Shown here: positions 8,430 to 16,453 of the stretch, in pieces
How the letters are laid out: the number at the start of each line of letters is the position of its first letter
Position numbering within the stretch: position 1 is the first letter of the stretch
From: Bacteroidota bacterium
GTDB lineage: Bacteria > Bacteroidota > Bacteroidia > Chitinophagales > Chitinophagaceae
NCBI GenBank assembly: GCA_016183765.1
Contig: JACPEA010000002.1
Location: 1 to 64,000, forward strand
DNA: 64,000 bases
Direction of reading: 5' to 3'
Made by a program: the position numbers and the translations under genes
The notes under the pieces: generated by a model
The model's database searches: none
Told to the model about the DNA's origin: nothing
Seen by the model: the letters and a program-made list of their open reading frames with translations, nothing else

Positions 8430-11400
8430 TTAAAATTTAGCCTGGATGCCAAAACTGAAAGTCCTTGGGATAGGAACCGCACCAAAGTCGATGCCGCGCA
8501 GAATTGTGCTTTGTCCGCCGGCATTCACCTCAGGGTCATACCCGTTGTAGTTGTCCCAACTGATCAGGTTGCGTCCGCTGAAGCTGACACTCAGATCACT
8601 GAAACCTTTCACTTTTCCGATGTTATAGGTTAATGATAATTCACGAAGCTTGGTAAATGAACCGTTGTCTATACGCCATTGTTCAATAGCATAAACACCG
8701 GATACATATCCGCGGGGTAATTGTCCGCGCTGCTCCTGTTCTGCAACTTTACCGTTACCCACACCCTGGCGTGTACGGAAATCGGCGTTGAATACATTGC
8801 CGCCTCTTACCGCATCGATCTGCACCCGCAGGCTCAGCTTTTTGTAAGTCACTTCGTTTACCAGACTGGCAGTATAATCAGGATTGGGATTACCAATGAT
8901 CCTTCTCAGGGTACTGCCGCTGGGTAAGCCGGTAGTGCCATTCCTGCCCGGGGTATATACCAGGGCGCTGTTCTGTACACCGGCTTCCTGCTGTGGAATA
9001 CCTGCTGCATTCTTCAGCAGGTTACCAGAGGCATCCGTAGCAAAAAAGGTTCCGTAGAATACCCCGATCGGCTGTCCTTCAATGATGGCTACCGGCGCAC
9101 CGGCATTGGTACTCAGAAGGGTCAGTGCCTGGCCAATACTTACGGCTTTGTTGCGGTTATGGTTGTAGATACCGGTGATCTCCCATTTCAGGTCTTTCCT
9201 GGAAACAGGGGTTCCGGTAAGTACCACTTCGTATCCTTTGTTCTCTAAAGAACCATAGTTGTCGAGCAGACTGGAGAAACCGCTGGTTGGTGCAATAAAG
9301 CGGTTGATCAGCAGGTCTTTTACTTTTTTGTTGTAAATGTTAACGGTCAGTCCGAGGCGATTGTTCAGGAAAGAGAGGTCGAAACCGTATTCGGTTTCCT
9401 GTTGTCTTTCAGGTTTAACGTTCTCATTGGCCAGTGTACCGCTTGAGTTGAGGGAGGTTCTGCCCAGGTACGATGAGGAAGCATAGGTATTGAACCTTGA
9501 ATAGGCACCGATACCGGTCAGGTTACCGCTTTCTCCGTATGCGATACGAACCTTAAACAGGTCCCACCACTTGGACACGCCCATTTTACTCCAGAAATCC
9601 GTTCCTGAAATCACATAGCTACCGCTGGCTTTGTAATAGGTCTGGTTACGCTGGTCCTTACCGAATACAGAGGAACCATCCACACGTACAGCACCTGTTA
9701 CAAAGAACTGATTGCGGTATTTGAAGTTCTGCTGTACGTAGGTGCCTGATACCGAGATCTCGCTTCTGTCATCCACCCCCGGTAAAATGGTGCTGGCGCC
9801 ATTCACTGTTTGCACAAAAGGAGCAAGACCACGTCCCTGCAGCAATGAATAATTGTTCTTCTCATATTGCTGTGAAAAACCTACCTGTGTAACAGAATTG
9901 ATATTGGGGTTGATATCGATATTATAGGTTGCGTTGATATCGTGGTTGATGGCAAAGAAATTGTTGTTGGCTGTACTTGAATAACCGTTCTGGGTTGGGT
10001 CAAGCGTTGGGCCTCCTCCATAAAATGCAGTGCTTACATTGTAGGCAAACGGAGGAATATAGGTGTTGCCGTTCTGGGTATAGTTGTCAATACCCATGGT
10101 ATAATCAATCGTCAGGCGTTTGATGGGTTTCAATTTCAGACCCATATTGGCGATTACCCGGTTGGTGGTTTGTTTCTGCTTGATGTCTTCGATCACAGAT
10201 ACAGGGTTAGCACGTCCCCTTTCGCCGATTGCCTGGATATTACCCAGGGCATCGCGCTGCCAGATATTATGGAAGTTTCCGATGATGGTAACGCTGTTCA
10301 TGGGAGAGAAGAAAGAGTTGCCATCCGGTTTCTCATTGGCAGTGCTGTTCACATAGTTCAGGCCCAGGTTAAAACTGGCCCAGTTATTCAATACCTGGTC
10401 AATATTGCTGCGAAAACTGAAACGCTGGAAATCGGTATTGGGAACAATACCCTGGTTGAACAGGTAAGAACCTGAGAGATAATATTTTGTTTTGTCTGTA
10501 CCTCCGCTGATAGATAGGTTGTTGTCGGTACCATTGGCATTACGGAAAATATAATCCTGGTAGTCGTAACGCGTAACGGCAGTGGTATTGGTAAGCGCCG
10601 GGGAGAGGACGTCCTGTGTTTGTGCACCTGGTCCATCGGTAGGCCCTCCGAATTTAGTGGGCGACTGGTTTACACCCAGTTTTTTACGCAATTTGCTGGA
10701 AGTGTAGTTGGTAGAAAAGCTAATGGTAGGGGCGCCGCTTTTTCCTTTTTTAGTGAAGATCTGAACTACCCCGGCATTGGCACGGCTGCCATAGATAGCA
10801 GCGGCTGCGGCACCATTCAGTACTTCCACCCTTTCAATATCGTTGGGGTTGATATCTACCAAACGGCTTTGTCCGATATTGCCTACAAAACTGCCCCCAT
10901 CATAGTTTCCGGAGGTATTGGTAACACGGTTGGTACCATTGTTTACAATAACACCATCTATGATGTATAAGGGCTCGGAAGAAGATGAAATGGAACTGAT
11001 GCCACGAAGCCTTACAGAAATACCGCCTGCGGGATCTCCTGAGTTCTGAGATATCTGTGCGCCCGCAGTTTTACCCTGTAATGCTGCCAGTACGTTTCCG
11101 GTGGCGCCCTTGTTCAGGTCCTCCGCTTTAACAGAACTGACATAGCTGCCCAGTTGCCTGCGCGTAGTCCCTGCTGAAGTACCGGTAACCACCACTTCAT
11201 CCAGTTTGGATATTTTCTCACTCATCACCACATCCACTGTGTAATTTTTATCTGTGCTTACGGTAAGTACCGTTTCCTGTTGCTGAAATCCGACGCCCGC
11301 AAATACAAGTGTATACTTACCTGCAGTTAGAGGGGCAGTAAAACTGTAAAGTCCGTTGTTGTTGGCCAATCCACCATAATTCGTGCCTTTTACTGTAACG

Positions 11401-11549
11401 GCTACAGATTCCACGGAAGAACCGGTGGTACTGGTAATTTTTCCTGTAATGCGTACCTGCCCATAGGTGTAGGCGGTAAGCAGGGTGATTGTCACAAGCA
11501 AACAGAGCCGCCTCCATTTACCTGTGTTTTTTGTAATAGTTGTGTTCAT
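8430..11549 (-). CDS. SusC/RagA-family TonB-dependent outer-membrane transporter
   Basis: The protein imports a ligand across the outer membrane with TonB energy. The start is placed at ATG 11549 (MNTTITKNTGKWRRL) because a signal peptide (LCLLVTITLLTAYTYGQ) follows; nine further in-frame codons upstream are unlikely. After cleavage comes a carboxypeptidase-D-like domain (VRITGKITSTTGSSVES to about residue 100), then the SusC motif LDEVVVTGT and a plug with LQGKTAGAQISQNSGDPAGG and EPLYIIDGVIVNN. The rest is a 22-stranded barrel ending in IPRTFSFGIQAKF with the terminal Phe expected of outer-membrane proteins. The 1039 residues are normal for the family. It follows the DeoR gene by 23 bases and precedes susD, so all three are likely one transcript. 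Confidence 0.95.
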   Translation of the reverse strand: MNTTITKNTGKWRRLCLLVTITLLTAYTYGQVRITGKITSTTGSSVESVAVTVKGTNYGGLANNNGLYSFTAPLTAGKYTLVFAGVGFQQQETVLTVSTDKNYTVDVVMSEKISKLDEVVVTGTSAGTTRRQLGSYVSSVKAEDLNKGATGNVLAALQGKTAGAQISQNSGDPAGGISVRLRGISSISSSSEPLYIIDGVIVNNGTNRVTNTSGNYDGGSFVGNIGQSRLVDINPNDIERVEVLNGAAAAAIYGSRANAGVVQIFTKKGKSGAPTISFSTNYTSSKLRKKLGVNQSPTKFGGPTDGPGAQTQDVLSPALTNTTAVTRYDYQDYIFRNANGTDNNLSISGGTDKTKYYLSGSYLFNQGIVPNTDFQRFSFRSNIDQVLNNWASFNLGLNYVNSTANEKPDGNSFFSPMNSVTIIGNFHNIWQRDALGNIQAIGERGRANPVSVIEDIKQKQTTNRVIANMGLKLKPIKRLTIDYTMGIDNYTQNGNTYIPPFAYNVSTAFYGGGPTLDPTQNGYSSTANNNFFAINHDINATYNIDINPNINSVTQVGFSQQYEKNNYSLLQGRGLAPFVQTVNGASTILPGVDDRSEISVSGTYVQQNFKYRNQFFVTGAVRVDGSSVFGKDQRNQTYYKASGSYVISGTDFWSKMGVSKWWDLFKVRIAYGESGNLTGIGAYSRFNTYASSSYLGRTSLNSSGTLANENVKPERQQETEYGFDLSFLNNRLGLTVNIYNKKVKDLLINRFIAPTSGFSSLLDNYGSLENKGYEVVLTGTPVSRKDLKWEITGIYNHNRNKAVSIGQALTLLSTNAGAPVAIIEGQPIGVFYGTFFATDASGNLLKNAAGIPQQEAGVQNSALVYTPGRNGTTGLPSGSTLRRIIGNPNPDYTASLVNEVTYKKLSLRVQIDAVRGGNVFNADFRTRQGVGNGKVAEQEQRGQLPRGYVSGVYAIEQWRIDNGSFTKLRELSLTYNIGKVKGFSDLSVSFSGRNLISWDNYNGYDPEVNAGGQSTILRGIDFGAVPIPRTFSFGIQAKF

Positions 11550-11572
11550 TGCGCAGTTTTTATTGTGATAAA

Positions 11573-12319
11573 TCAAAGAATGGTCAGGTCGTTTCTTCTG
11601 AACGGGTCCAGTATTTTATCAGACGGGTCCAGTTCTGTGATCAGAACATCTATCTCCTCCACACCACATACCCTGATGCGTTGGCAGGAGTTCAGTTTTT
11701 CGGAGATGGACATGACCACGGTCCGGTTGGCAGACTCTATCATGGCGCTCTTCAATTGTGCCACTTCCCAGTCATTATCTGTAATGCCATGCTCCCTGTC
11801 TATTGCATTGAGTCCAAGAAAGCAGAGATCGGCCTTGATATGTTTGACCTTGGTGATGGCTTCACCGCCTACGGCTATCTGTGATTTCTTTGAGATCTTA
11901 TCGCCAATGAAAATAACGTCGATATTGGGGTGCTGCGAATATTCATAGGCTGCCGGAATACTGCCTGTCAGAAAAGTGGCTTTCAGGTTCTCAGGAAGCA
12001 ACCTGGCCATTTCAATGATGGTGGTACCACCTCCCGTTAACACAAACATGCCATCCTGTATCAGCGATACCGCTTTCTCGGCAATCATTTTCTTACTGTC
12101 TGCATTATAGACATCTGTTCGGAGGTAAAAACTGTTGAAAGATTTAGATAAGGCTCCTCCGTGTACTTTGATTATTTTGCCACTTTCAGCCAGCTCATTG
12201 AGGTCGCGGCGGATCGTATCTTCCGAAACATTGATCGAGCTGCTCAGGTCGGCAGATAATACACTGTTGTGTAGGCTTACCTGGTGTAAAATGTAAGCCT
12301 GGCGTTCTTTTTTTAGCAT
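11573..12319 (-). CDS. DeoR-family transcriptional regulator
   Basis: The start MLKKERQAYILHQVSLH is preferred at 12319 because the DeoR N-terminal helix-turn-helix normally begins with this KKERQ..IL pattern; the twelve upstream codons are not conserved-looking. The helix-turn-helix spans about residues 5-57 (VSEDTIRRDLNELAESGKIIKVHGGAL), the hallmark of the family. The C-terminal DeoRC sensor domain (from about residue 75) has KAVSLIQDGMFVLTGGGTTIIEMARLLP and binds phosphosugars in characterised members. The gene is divergent from anmK with 109 bases between start codons, and precedes susC by 23 bases. It probably controls its own susCD operon and possibly anmK; the effector is likely an amino-sugar phosphate, which is inference. 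Confidence 0.9.
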   Translation of the reverse strand: MLKKERQAYILHQVSLHNSVLSADLSSSINVSEDTIRRDLNELAESGKIIKVHGGALSKSFNSFYLRTDVYNADSKKMIAEKAVSLIQDGMFVLTGGGTTIIEMARLLPENLKATFLTGSIPAAYEYSQHPNIDVIFIGDKISKKSQIAVGGEAITKVKHIKADLCFLGLNAIDREHGITDNDWEVAQLKSAMIESANRTVVMSISEKLNSCQRIRVCGVEEIDVLITELDPSDKILDPFRRNDLTIL

Positions 12320-12379
12320 TTTCGTTAGATAGTTGCGTTGATAAATATGCAGCAATTATTTCAGAAAACAAATAAAAAG

Positions 12380-12395
12380 CTGCAAATTGTCGCAG
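12380..12395. promoter_or_regulatory. Possible operator in the deoR/anmK divergent region
   Basis: CTGC (12380-12383) and GCAG (12392-12395) form a short inverted repeat in the 109-base divergent region, and a related CTGCAAAATG string occurs at 12422-12431 over the anmK start. Position suggests a binding site for the adjacent DeoR regulator. The repeat is short and could be chance. Confidence 0.25.
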
Positions 12396-12428
12396 TTTTA
12401 TTCTTTTAAATCATTATAATCCTGCAAA

Positions 12429-13628
12429 ATGAATCAGAATATTAGCAGATTATGCGGCATTGCGGATAAACCTGTCCGCATGATCATTGGCTTAATGAGT
12501 GGTACTTCGCTGGATGGACTGGATGTGGCTTTGTGCCGGTTTGCAGGTAGTGGACCGGGTACCCGGATAGAACTGTTACAGTTTCGGACCTGCCCCTATG
12601 ATGCCCGGTTTAAGGAGGAGATCCGTGCTGTTTTTTCGAAACGCCATATTGATCTCGAACAACTCTGCCTGCTTAATGGCTGGGTAGCACAGCAACATGC
12701 GACCATGATACTGCAATGCCTGGATCAGTGGAAAATAAGGCCCGAAGAAGTTGACCTGATAGCCAGTCATGGCCAGACCATTTACCATGCCCCACGGTTA
12801 TTGCACCAGCGACCTGGTTTCGGTAATGCCACTTTACAGATCGGCGATGGCGACCAATTAGCGGTAGCTACCGGTATCATCACGATCAGCGACTTCCGTC
12901 AGAAACATATAGCAGCTGGCGGAGAAGGGGCGCCACTGGCGGTTTACGGCGATTATTTCATCTTCAGCAGGAAAGGAGAGAACCGCATCATGCTGAACAT
13001 CGGCGGCATCGCCAATTTCACCTATCTGCCTGGCCATCTGGATGCAAAAGCCATTTTCAGTACCGATACCGGACCCGGAAACACATTGATGGATGCCTAT
13101 ATGCAGCAACATTTCCAGTTGCCCTACGATAAAGATGCTGCCGTAGCGTCTGCCGGAATCATTCAGGAAGGCTTGCTGGCCGAGTTGCTTAAAAATGATT
13201 TTTTTGAAAAGGGATTTCCCAAAACTACCGGCCCTGAGTTATTCAACCTGTCGTATCTTGATCATACCATGAAAAAAGCCGGTATCACCAAGATCTCACA
13301 CGAGGATATGATGGCCACCCTGAACCGTTTCAGCGCGGTAACCATTGCAGAGTCGATTCGACAGACACTGAAAAGTGAACAGTCATTTGTCATTTACACC
13401 AGCGGTGGCGGCATGCACAATCCTTTGCTGATGCAGCATATACAGGAATTGCTCCCAGCTTTTGTTTTTCATACCACCGATGCACTGGATATCAACCCCG
13501 ATGCCAAGGAAGCCCTGTTATTTGCCGTGCTGGCCAATGAATGTGTTGCAGGCGGTAATACCGCCATCGGTAATGGCAGTAATGATATTCCTTCGGTGAG
13601 TATGGGAAAGATCAGTTTGCCGGGGTGA
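12429..13628 (+). CDS. anmK: Anhydro-N-acetylmuramic acid kinase
   Basis: AnmK cleaves the 1,6-anhydro ring of anhydro-MurNAc and phosphorylates it to MurNAc-6-phosphate, feeding recycled cell-wall sugar into central metabolism. The 399-residue protein has the ATP-binding MSGTSLDGLDVAL motif near residue 23, DLIASHGQTIYH, GEGAPLAVYGDYF, LNIGGIANFTYLP and FSTDTGPGNTLMDAYM, all typical of the family (about 370-390 residues). A conserved C-terminal TSGGGMHNPLLM closes the sugar-kinase fold. The first 17 residues are an extension; MIIGLMSGTS could be an alternative start, but the ATG at 12429 is kept. Its location divergent from a DeoR-susC-susD set suggests joint control of sugar uptake and recycling. 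A repeat array begins right behind the stop codon. Confidence 0.95.
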   Translation: MNQNISRLCGIADKPVRMIIGLMSGTSLDGLDVALCRFAGSGPGTRIELLQFRTCPYDARFKEEIRAVFSKRHIDLEQLCLLNGWVAQQHATMILQCLDQWKIRPEEVDLIASHGQTIYHAPRLLHQRPGFGNATLQIGDGDQLAVATGIITISDFRQKHIAAGGEGAPLAVYGDYFIFSRKGENRIMLNIGGIANFTYLPGHLDAKAIFSTDTGPGNTLMDAYMQQHFQLPYDKDAAVASAGIIQEGLLAELLKNDFFEKGFPKTTGPELFNLSYLDHTMKKAGITKISHEDMMATLNRFSAVTIAESIRQTLKSEQSFVIYTSGGGMHNPLLMQHIQELLPAFVFHTTDALDINPDAKEALLFAVLANECVAGGNTAIGNGSNDIPSVSMGKISLPG

Positions 13629-13872
13629 GGGCAATGATAGAATGAAAGAATGAGTGAATGAGTGAATGAGTGAATAGGCAATCGGGAGTGGTGAGTAGTG
13701 AGTGAAGTTGTTGAATGCTGGCAGCTCACAGCTCGTGGCTCAAAGCCAAAGACCAAAGACAGTTCAATGAGTGAATGGGTAATCGGAGTAGTGAGTCGTC
13801 AGTGAAGTTGTTAAATGCTGGCAGCTCACAGCTCGTGGCTCAAAGCTGGTGGCAGATCAATGAGTGGATGCA
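13629..13872 (+). repeat. Dispersed GAATGAGT repeat element, two tandem copies (100-bp period)
   Basis: Directly behind anmK comes an array of the 8-bp unit GAATGAGT (about 13650-13675), then a module containing GTGAGTAGTGAGTGAAG, TTGAATGCTGGCAGCTCAC and GCTCGTGGCTCAAAGC. The module repeats with a period of exactly 100 bases: AGTGAAGTTG occurs at 13701 and 13801, and GCAGCTCACA at 13721 and 13821. The second copy starts with another CAATGAGTGAATGGGTAATC. It fills the space from the stop codon to the shared terminator. Related copies occur at about 15763, 28091, 28896, 40970 and 58157. Confidence 0.9.
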
Positions 13873-13879
13873 GAATATT

Positions 13880-13910
13880 AAAAAGTCCTCCGGGTGTGGG
13901 GGACTTTTTT
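13880..13910. terminator. Bidirectional Rho-independent terminator
   Basis: AAAAAGTCC and GGACTTTTT form the stem, with C/G-rich CTCCGGGTGTGG closing it. A-run on one side and T-run on the other allow use by both anmK (plus) and the convergent secreted-protein gene (minus). Confidence 0.85.
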
Positions 13911-13932
13911 ATTGATGTATGTGAAAGGGAGC

Positions 13933-14379
13933 TTATTTCCTGTTGCGGGCGAAAACGCTTACGGTACCTCCCTTGGTGATCTCGAGTACAACGGTCTCGT
14001 TTTTCCGGTCCATGGACACATAATAGTTCTTCTCGTTGAAAGCCGTAGTGAATTCAATACAATCTTTTAACTGGTACTCGGGGTACAGGTATTTGCTGGT
14101 GATGTTTTCCAGGGCAGATTTGGGCAATTTGTCAAATGCCATGGTCTTGCTGGTACCGATCAGTTCACCGTCGGTGTCATAGAAAGCAAATACTTTTTCG
14201 TTGTTCAGCAGAAAGCTTACTTTGTCAAATCTTTCGCTGGAGTTCCAGGAAACATTTTTGGCTTTACTGAAAGAGGCGGTGAAATGTTCACTTACTTTAC
14301 TGCTGATAGAGGCAGGGTTGGCAAAAGCGCTGCTTCCGATGGCGATGGCCGCTAAGGCCAGGATGAATAATTTTTTCAT
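13933..14379 (-). CDS. Small secreted PepSY/BLIP-like protein
   Basis: The start is ATG 14379, where MKKLFILALAAIAIGSSAFAN gives a clear signal peptide cleaved near residue 20; the longer frame upstream lacks protein character. The mature 128 residues begin with ISSKVSEHFTASFSKAKNVSW and contain FYDTDGELIGTSKTMAFDKLP and ALENITSKYLYPEYQLKDCIEF. This pattern (SFPNA..V.W, then F..DGE..G, then LP..V...I...YP) is that of the periplasmic PepSY-like, beta-lactamase-inhibitor-like proteins common in Bacteroidota. The role is unknown; inhibitor or sensor functions are guesses. It ends at the bidirectional terminator shared with anmK. Confidence 0.7.
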   Translation of the reverse strand: MKKLFILALAAIAIGSSAFANPASISSKVSEHFTASFSKAKNVSWNSSERFDKVSFLLNNEKVFAFYDTDGELIGTSKTMAFDKLPKSALENITSKYLYPEYQLKDCIEFTTAFNEKNYYVSMDRKNETVVLEITKGGTVSVFARNRK

Positions 14380-14742
14380 GTTTGTTTCTTTAGTCTTATT
14401 AGGAATGTGGTTTGTTTTACTGCTGTTTGACAAGTCAAAAGTAGAAACACATGCTAAGTAGACGAAGCACATTGTGATTAGTTACATCCCTGTGATGAGC
14501 GTTATTATGAGCGGTGTTAACACAAATGTTAATGCAGGTGAATGATTGGTTCAGATATAATGCCAGCTTATGTTTCAGACGATTTCTTAAAGCTTTCTTA
14601 AAGGCCGTTCTGGCGTGATGAATGAACTGTATCGACTGTCCGCTTTGGGACGAACGGTTGTTTGCACCGGCAAAAATGCCCGGTAATCGGTCAATTGGCT
14701 GTTTGTCTGCGGTTCCGTCTTTTTTTCCGGGAGGATATTTAT

Positions 14743-14779
14743 AAAAAAAGCCCCTTTTTCTTGAAAAAAGAGGCTTTTT
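14743..14779 (-). terminator. Terminator of the deacetylase gene
   Basis: AAAAAGCC (14745-14752) pairs with GGCTTTTT (14772-14779), and the inner C/T and A/G runs extend the stem around CTTG. A- and T-runs flank both sides. It lies 21 bases past the stop codon. Confidence 0.75.
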
Positions 14780-14799
14780 GGATATTATTATGCAAATTT

Positions 14800-15651
14800 T
14801 TATTTCTGCGGCGTGCTCACCGGGTAGTGGTCCAGGGTTTCAAATACGATCCTTTTGTCCTGTTTCAGGACAGAGATGAATTTCTTCAGCGAATCTGCAT
14901 ATTGTTTTTTCTCGAACAGGCGGTCGTGTGAAAGTATGACTATTGCATTCTGCTGGTTGGTGGTGCCATCCTCAAATTTCTGGTTCACGCGCCGGATCAT
15001 TTCATCCACGCTTTCTTTAGGCGCTTTGGCTTTTGCCTGCTGAGTCCACTCCAGGTCCCATCCAAAGATCTTATAGCCCATGGAATCCAGTTTCTTTACC
15101 AACACTGTATTGGCTTTCTGGCCGTGTATTTCTCCGTTGGCCGCCCAACCGTTATTACCCGGTAGCCGGATGATTTTGACAGGGATATTCAACGTTTTCT
15201 CATTCCTGAGAAAATCATTCAGCGCACTGTCTGTCATCGCCGGAGAGTAGAACTTTCCATATTTGTCGTTGAACCCGTGGCTGAAACTATGGTTGGCCAG
15301 CAGGAACTGTGGGTATTCATTCCGGATAGAATCGATCAGGCGTTTTTTATAGGGACCTACCTGGTTAAATCCAACCGAGAAAAAAGTGGCTTTGATACCT
15401 TCTTCCCGGAATACGGCTTTTGAATTCACAGTTCCCGGAGGCTGCGGTGAATCATCCCAGGTAAGGAAGATATATCTCTTGGTATTATCCAGCTGTATGG
15501 GGGTACCAGGCACCATTTTGGTCGTTGCGGCTGTTTTGGCAGAATCGGCAGATTTGGTTTCTGCATTGCCGTTATTATTCTTACAACTACTCACAGTTGC
15601 CAGGGCCAGTAGGCCCAGGCCGGTTCGGGTCATCAGTTTCAATAAATTCAT
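14800..15651 (-). CDS. NodB-type polysaccharide deacetylase lipoprotein
   Basis: The start is MNLLKLMTRTGLGLL at 15651, since this gives a signal peptide with lipobox ATVSSC (Cys23). The NodB homology domain runs from about residue 58. TWDDSPQ (Asp66, Asp67) replaces the usual TFDDGP; His121 and His125 in NHSFSHG complete the metal triad; RLPGNNGW is the third motif and IVILSHD the last. The family removes N- or O-acetyl groups from chitin, peptidoglycan or exopolysaccharide through a zinc-like metal. All metal ligands are present, so the enzyme is probably active. It is likely anchored to the outer or inner membrane by its lipid, facing the periplasm. The polar Ala/Ser/Lys-rich stretch at 25-47 is a linker. 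Confidence 0.9.
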   Translation of the reverse strand: MNLLKLMTRTGLGLLALATVSSCKNNNGNAETKSADSAKTAATTKMVPGTPIQLDNTKRYIFLTWDDSPQPPGTVNSKAVFREEGIKATFFSVGFNQVGPYKKRLIDSIRNEYPQFLLANHSFSHGFNDKYGKFYSPAMTDSALNDFLRNEKTLNIPVKIIRLPGNNGWAANGEIHGQKANTVLVKKLDSMGYKIFGWDLEWTQQAKAKAPKESVDEMIRRVNQKFEDGTTNQQNAIVILSHDRLFEKKQYADSLKKFISVLKQDKRIVFETLDHYPVSTPQK

Positions 15652-15762
15652 GGTTAAAGCTTTGATTCCTATCAAAGATAGGAAGGCCGACACGCCACCC
15701 GCGGCCTAACTTATCCTCACATGTGAACAGCCGCCCTATATTTCTCCGATTTTCCACATTCA

Positions 15763-15844
15763 CTCATTGTTTGCCGCGAGCTTCCAGCATTCACACTCAC
15801 CACTGCCCATTCACTCATCCACTCATCCACTCATTCACTCATTG
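15763..15844 (-). repeat. GAATGAGT repeat element behind the 15845 gene
   Basis: Read on the minus strand, the stop codon TAG (15847-15845) is followed at once by CAATGAGTGAATGAGTGG and further units (GGATGAGT, GAATGGGC), then GTGGTGAGTGTGAATGC and AGCTCGCGGCAAACAATG. It is a shortened copy of the element found behind anmK, with no other base between the stop codon and the first unit. Confidence 0.85.
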
Positions 15845-16453
15845 CTATCGAAACCTCTCCGACACTGTATAACAAACTTTGTCGTTGATACGGTGAAACA
15901 CATCATCATTTATTTTTCTGAGTTTGCGTTGCCTGCGGGTAGCGAGTAATCTTCCATCGCTGTCGAAATATTGCGGTTGCGAATAGAAGGTGAGGATATA
16001 ATATTTTTCGATCGTGAACGGAATGGTAAATGCTGCCGGTTTTATGGAAAGATACACCAGCGACCGTTGCTGGTTATTGCTGTAATAATCCAGCGTATTG
16101 ATCCAGATACAGCGGATGGCCCTCATCTGGTTGATCAGCTCCGTTACAGCGGTTGCCGGTAACCCGTATCTATCGAGCGTATCCTGTAACCTGGGCTCCC
16201 TGATCCCGAATTCGTAGATGAGTTTGATGGAATCGGTAATGATCTCCAGCGAGATCTCATTGAATGACCTGTCTGAAAAACCTACCGAGAAAGGTTTTTG
16301 TTCATACAGGGTCTTGTACGATTGTTCAATATCGGTCAGGCTCTTCTCATGCAGGTAATAGTAATTCGTTGAAAAATTCCTGGTGCTGGCGCAGGAGAAT
16401 AACAGGCTGCTCAGTCCGATCATGCATACTATGTGAAGGCGGTTATTGCTCAT
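15845..16453 (-). CDS. Hypothetical lipoprotein paired with the upstream secreted protein
   Basis: I do not recognise this 202-residue protein. From ATG 16453 it reads MSNNRLHIVCMIGLSSLLFSC, a signal peptide with lipobox LLFSC (Cys21). The mature part has no family motif I know; it contains TNYYYLHEKSLTDIEQSY, an Arg/Trp-containing helix MRAIRCIWINTLDYY, and a basic tail TRRQRKLRKIND. Its start codon overlaps the end of the upstream gene by 11 bases, so the two are translated together and probably work as a pair in the envelope. Earlier in-frame ATG at 16480 would place the lipobox too far from the N-terminus. Confidence 0.65.
   Translation of the reverse strand: MSNNRLHIVCMIGLSSLLFSCASTRNFSTNYYYLHEKSLTDIEQSYKTLYEQKPFSVGFSDRSFNEISLEIITDSIKLIYEFGIREPRLQDTLDRYGLPATAVTELINQMRAIRCIWINTLDYYSNNQQRSLVYLSIKPAAFTIPFTIEKYYILTFYSQPQYFDSDGRLLATRRQRKLRKINDDVFHRINDKVCYTVSERFR

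Noticed and set aside
13640-13872. CRISPR array
   Set aside because: The units are 8 bases with no regular spacers, and the 100-base copies are near identical throughout; no cas genes are present.
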